NCBI GenBank assembly: GCA_008501575.1
Contig: QQUO01000008.1
Span: 1-6,004 of the forward strand
Source: Pseudomonadota bacterium
Lineage (GTDB): Bacteria > Pseudomonadota > Gammaproteobacteria > Xanthomonadales > Marinicellaceae
DNA: 6,004 nt
Direction: 5' to 3'
In this document: positions 4,308-6,004 of the stretch, piece by piece
Position numbering within the stretch: the stretch's first letter is position 1
Layout: every line of letters starts with the position of its first letter
The notes under the pieces: generated by a model
What the model was told of the DNA's origin: nothing
Seen by the model: only the letters and a program-made list of their open reading frames with translations
Database searches by the model: none
Program-made: the position numbers and the translations under genes

Positions 4308-6004
4308 ATGAAAAGAACCGGACATCGAATTCAACTTATTGTGTTGGCCGTCATATTTTTATTGTCATCAGTGATTATCAGCGAAAGCGGATTGTTTTCA
4401 CGGTTACGGCTTGATTTGACCGACAACAACATGTTTACATTAAGCCAAGGCAGTAAAAATATCATCAATAACATCGATGAGCAGGTACATATCCGCTTGT
4501 TTTTTTCAGAACAGGCAGCGCAGGATTTACCGATGTTACGCACCTATTTTCAGCGGGTTAAAGACTTTTTGGAAGAGCTGGCACGCTTCGGGGGTGAAAA
4601 ATTAAAACTCACCGTAATTGATCCGGTGTCCTTTTCTGAGGAAGAGGACCGTGCTTCCCAGTTTGGCTTGCAAGCCTTGCCGGTGGGTGAAGGTGGTGAA
4701 AATGTATTTTTCGGGATAGCCGCCACCAATGCCATGGATAATGTGGCGGTGCTTCCATTTTTACAACCGGAGCGAGAGCCTTATTTAGAATATGATTTGG
4801 CGGAGTTAATTTATAATCTGAATAATCCGCAAAAACCAACCATTGGAGTCATGACCGCTGAGCCGATGTTGGCCGATGAACCGGTTACCCCGGGTTCACC
4901 GCAACAACAACAAATCATATTTACCCAATTAAAAGACATGTACAACATTCAGTCGGTGGCATTGGAACAGCCGGATTTAACAGCCATTGACTTATTGGTG
5001 TTGATTCACCCACAAAATTTAACCGACGGCACTTTATTTGCCATTGATCAATATGTCATGAAGGGTGGGCGATTATTGGTTTTTGTTGATCCCCTGAATC
5101 AAACTCAGGAAGTGGCTGCAGACCCGCAGAATCCGATGGCTCAATTTCAGGCCAATCGATCTTCCAATATAGCGAAATTATTTGATGCCTGGGGGGTGGA
5201 ATACGATCCGACGCAGGTTGTGCTGGATAATCAATCGGCATTAAGTATTCAATCGGCACAAGGCCAAACCATTCGTCATATCGGTATCAATGCTTGGGGC
5301 AAAAATAACTTGAGTGATGATATTGTAAATTTTGAGTTAAGTAAAATTCACACCGCTTTGGCCGGGTATTTTAATGCAGCTGACGGCCGTTTAACGCCTT
5401 TGGTGATTAGTAATACCGACTCCATGGCGGCCCAAGCTGACCCTTTCAGTATGTTGTTTAATCCGGCGGCTTTGTTTCAACAATACCGACCTGACCCACA
5501 AACTTATGTGATTGCCGCTCGTTTAAACGGTTCCATTGAATCTGCTTTTACTGAAGGATTTAACGATGTTGCCGCTGCAGATGTTATAACTGAACAAACT
5601 GATCCTCGTATTGTTTTGGTGGCTGATGTGGACATGTTGTATGACCGCTTATGGGTACAGGCGCAAAACTTTTTTGGCCGGAATGTGTTTTCACCGTTCG
5701 CGGACAATGGTTATTTCATTAATAATCTGGCGGATAACTTATCCGGCAGTGAAGATTTAATTAAGGTGCGGGCGCGTGGTTCTTCACATCGTCCTTTTGA
5801 TAAAGTATTGGCCATTCAAAGAGCCAGTGAGACACAGTACCGCGAAACAGAGAATCAATTACGCCAGCAACTGAGAGCAACCGAGGCCAAACTGAATGAA
5901 CTTCAGCAAGCCAAAGGCACCGAAAGTCAGTTAATTTTGAGTGATGAGCAACAGCGAGAAATTGAACGCTTTAAACAACGCAAACTGGAAGTTCGGAAAA
6001 ATTT
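4308..6004 (+). CDS. GldG-like ABC transporter auxiliary protein (partial, open at right edge)
   Basis: The frame stays open for 565 codons from 4308 to the window end, so the C-terminus is missing. Residues 8-24 form one membrane helix, after which most of the protein should lie in the periplasm. Family markers follow: RLDLTDNNMFTLSQGS (34-49), the entry motif of GldG-type proteins; PEREPYLEYDLAELIYNL (154-171); and GGRLLVFVDP (253-262). These fit the ABC-type uncharacterised auxiliary domain (PF09822). From about 495 (RPFDKV) comes a charged coiled-coil stretch (about 505-565) rich in Q, E, K and R. In relatives this is followed by a final membrane helix, so only some tens of residues are probably lost. 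A four-glutamine run (CAA repeats near 4903-4914) sits in the periplasmic part. The start at 4308 is set by AGGAG seven bases upstream; an ATG at 4305 would add one Met. It probably works with the ATPase and permease as an accessory or substrate-handling subunit. Confidence 0.88.
   Translation, partial: MKRTGHRIQLIVLAVIFLLSSVIISESGLFSRLRLDLTDNNMFTLSQGSKNIINNIDEQVHIRLFFSEQAAQDLPMLRTYFQRVKDFLEELARFGGEKLKLTVIDPVSFSEEEDRASQFGLQALPVGEGGENVFFGIAATNAMDNVAVLPFLQPEREPYLEYDLAELIYNLNNPQKPTIGVMTAEPMLADEPVTPGSPQQQQIIFTQLKDMYNIQSVALEQPDLTAIDLLVLIHPQNLTDGTLFAIDQYVMKGGRLLVFVDPLNQTQEVAADPQNPMAQFQANRSSNIAKLFDAWGVEYDPTQVVLDNQSALSIQSAQGQTIRHIGINAWGKNNLSDDIVNFELSKIHTALAGYFNAADGRLTPLVISNTDSMAAQADPFSMLFNPAALFQQYRPDPQTYVIAARLNGSIESAFTEGFNDVAAADVITEQTDPRIVLVADVDMLYDRLWVQAQNFFGRNVFSPFADNGYFINNLADNLSGSEDLIKVRARGSSHRPFDKVLAIQRASETQYRETENQLRQQLRATEAKLNELQQAKGTESQLILSDEQQREIERFKQRKLEVRKN

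Noticed and set aside
4899..4914. CAA/CAACAA tandem run as a microsatellite or regulatory repeat
   Set aside because: It encodes only four consecutive glutamines in a non-conserved stretch of the GldG-like protein and is too short to suggest phase variation.

Overview
The window looks like chromosomal DNA from a Gram-negative proteobacterium, most likely a marine or environmental gammaproteobacterium. It is slightly AT-rich, coding density is high, promoters resemble sigma-70 sites, and it carries an HSD10-like dehydrogenase and a YbaN/DUF454 protein. A Marinicella-like source is only a guess; no rRNA or tRNA is present to test it. I see no mobile element, CRISPR array, tRNA, rRNA or prophage sequence.

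Layout from left to right: (1) the N-terminal part of a minus-strand NnrS-like membrane protein, cut by the window start; (2) a short divergent control region (about 169-312) with back-to-back promoters sharing one -10 region, and a possible 23-codon leader ORF overlapping the next start codon; (3) a plus-strand YbaN/DUF454 inner-membrane protein; (4) a convergent junction with only 8 bases between stop codons, marked by a perfect 13-bp inverted repeat in the end of ybaN; (5) a minus-strand pair read right to left, first an aspartoacylase/succinylglutamate-desuccinylase-type zinc hydrolase and then an HSD10-like short-chain dehydrogenase; (6) a 127-bp divergent intergenic region; (7) a plus-strand operon of a GldA-type ABC ATPase, a GldF-type permease and a GldG-type auxiliary protein, the last running off the right edge. 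No stretch longer than about 145 bases lacks a gene.

The three plus-strand genes on the right form one tight transcription unit (4-base ATGA overlap, then a stop/start contact, each with a strong Shine-Dalgarno site). They encode an ABC-2 type exporter of the kind named after Flavobacterium gliding genes. That family also occurs in non-gliding bacteria, where its substrate is unknown. The hydrolase-dehydrogenase pair probably shares one message; the sequence does not identify its substrate. I found no clearly new system. The points most worth checking are the orphan Gld-type module, the coupled leader ORF, the overlapping divergent promoters and the hairpin at the convergent gene ends.
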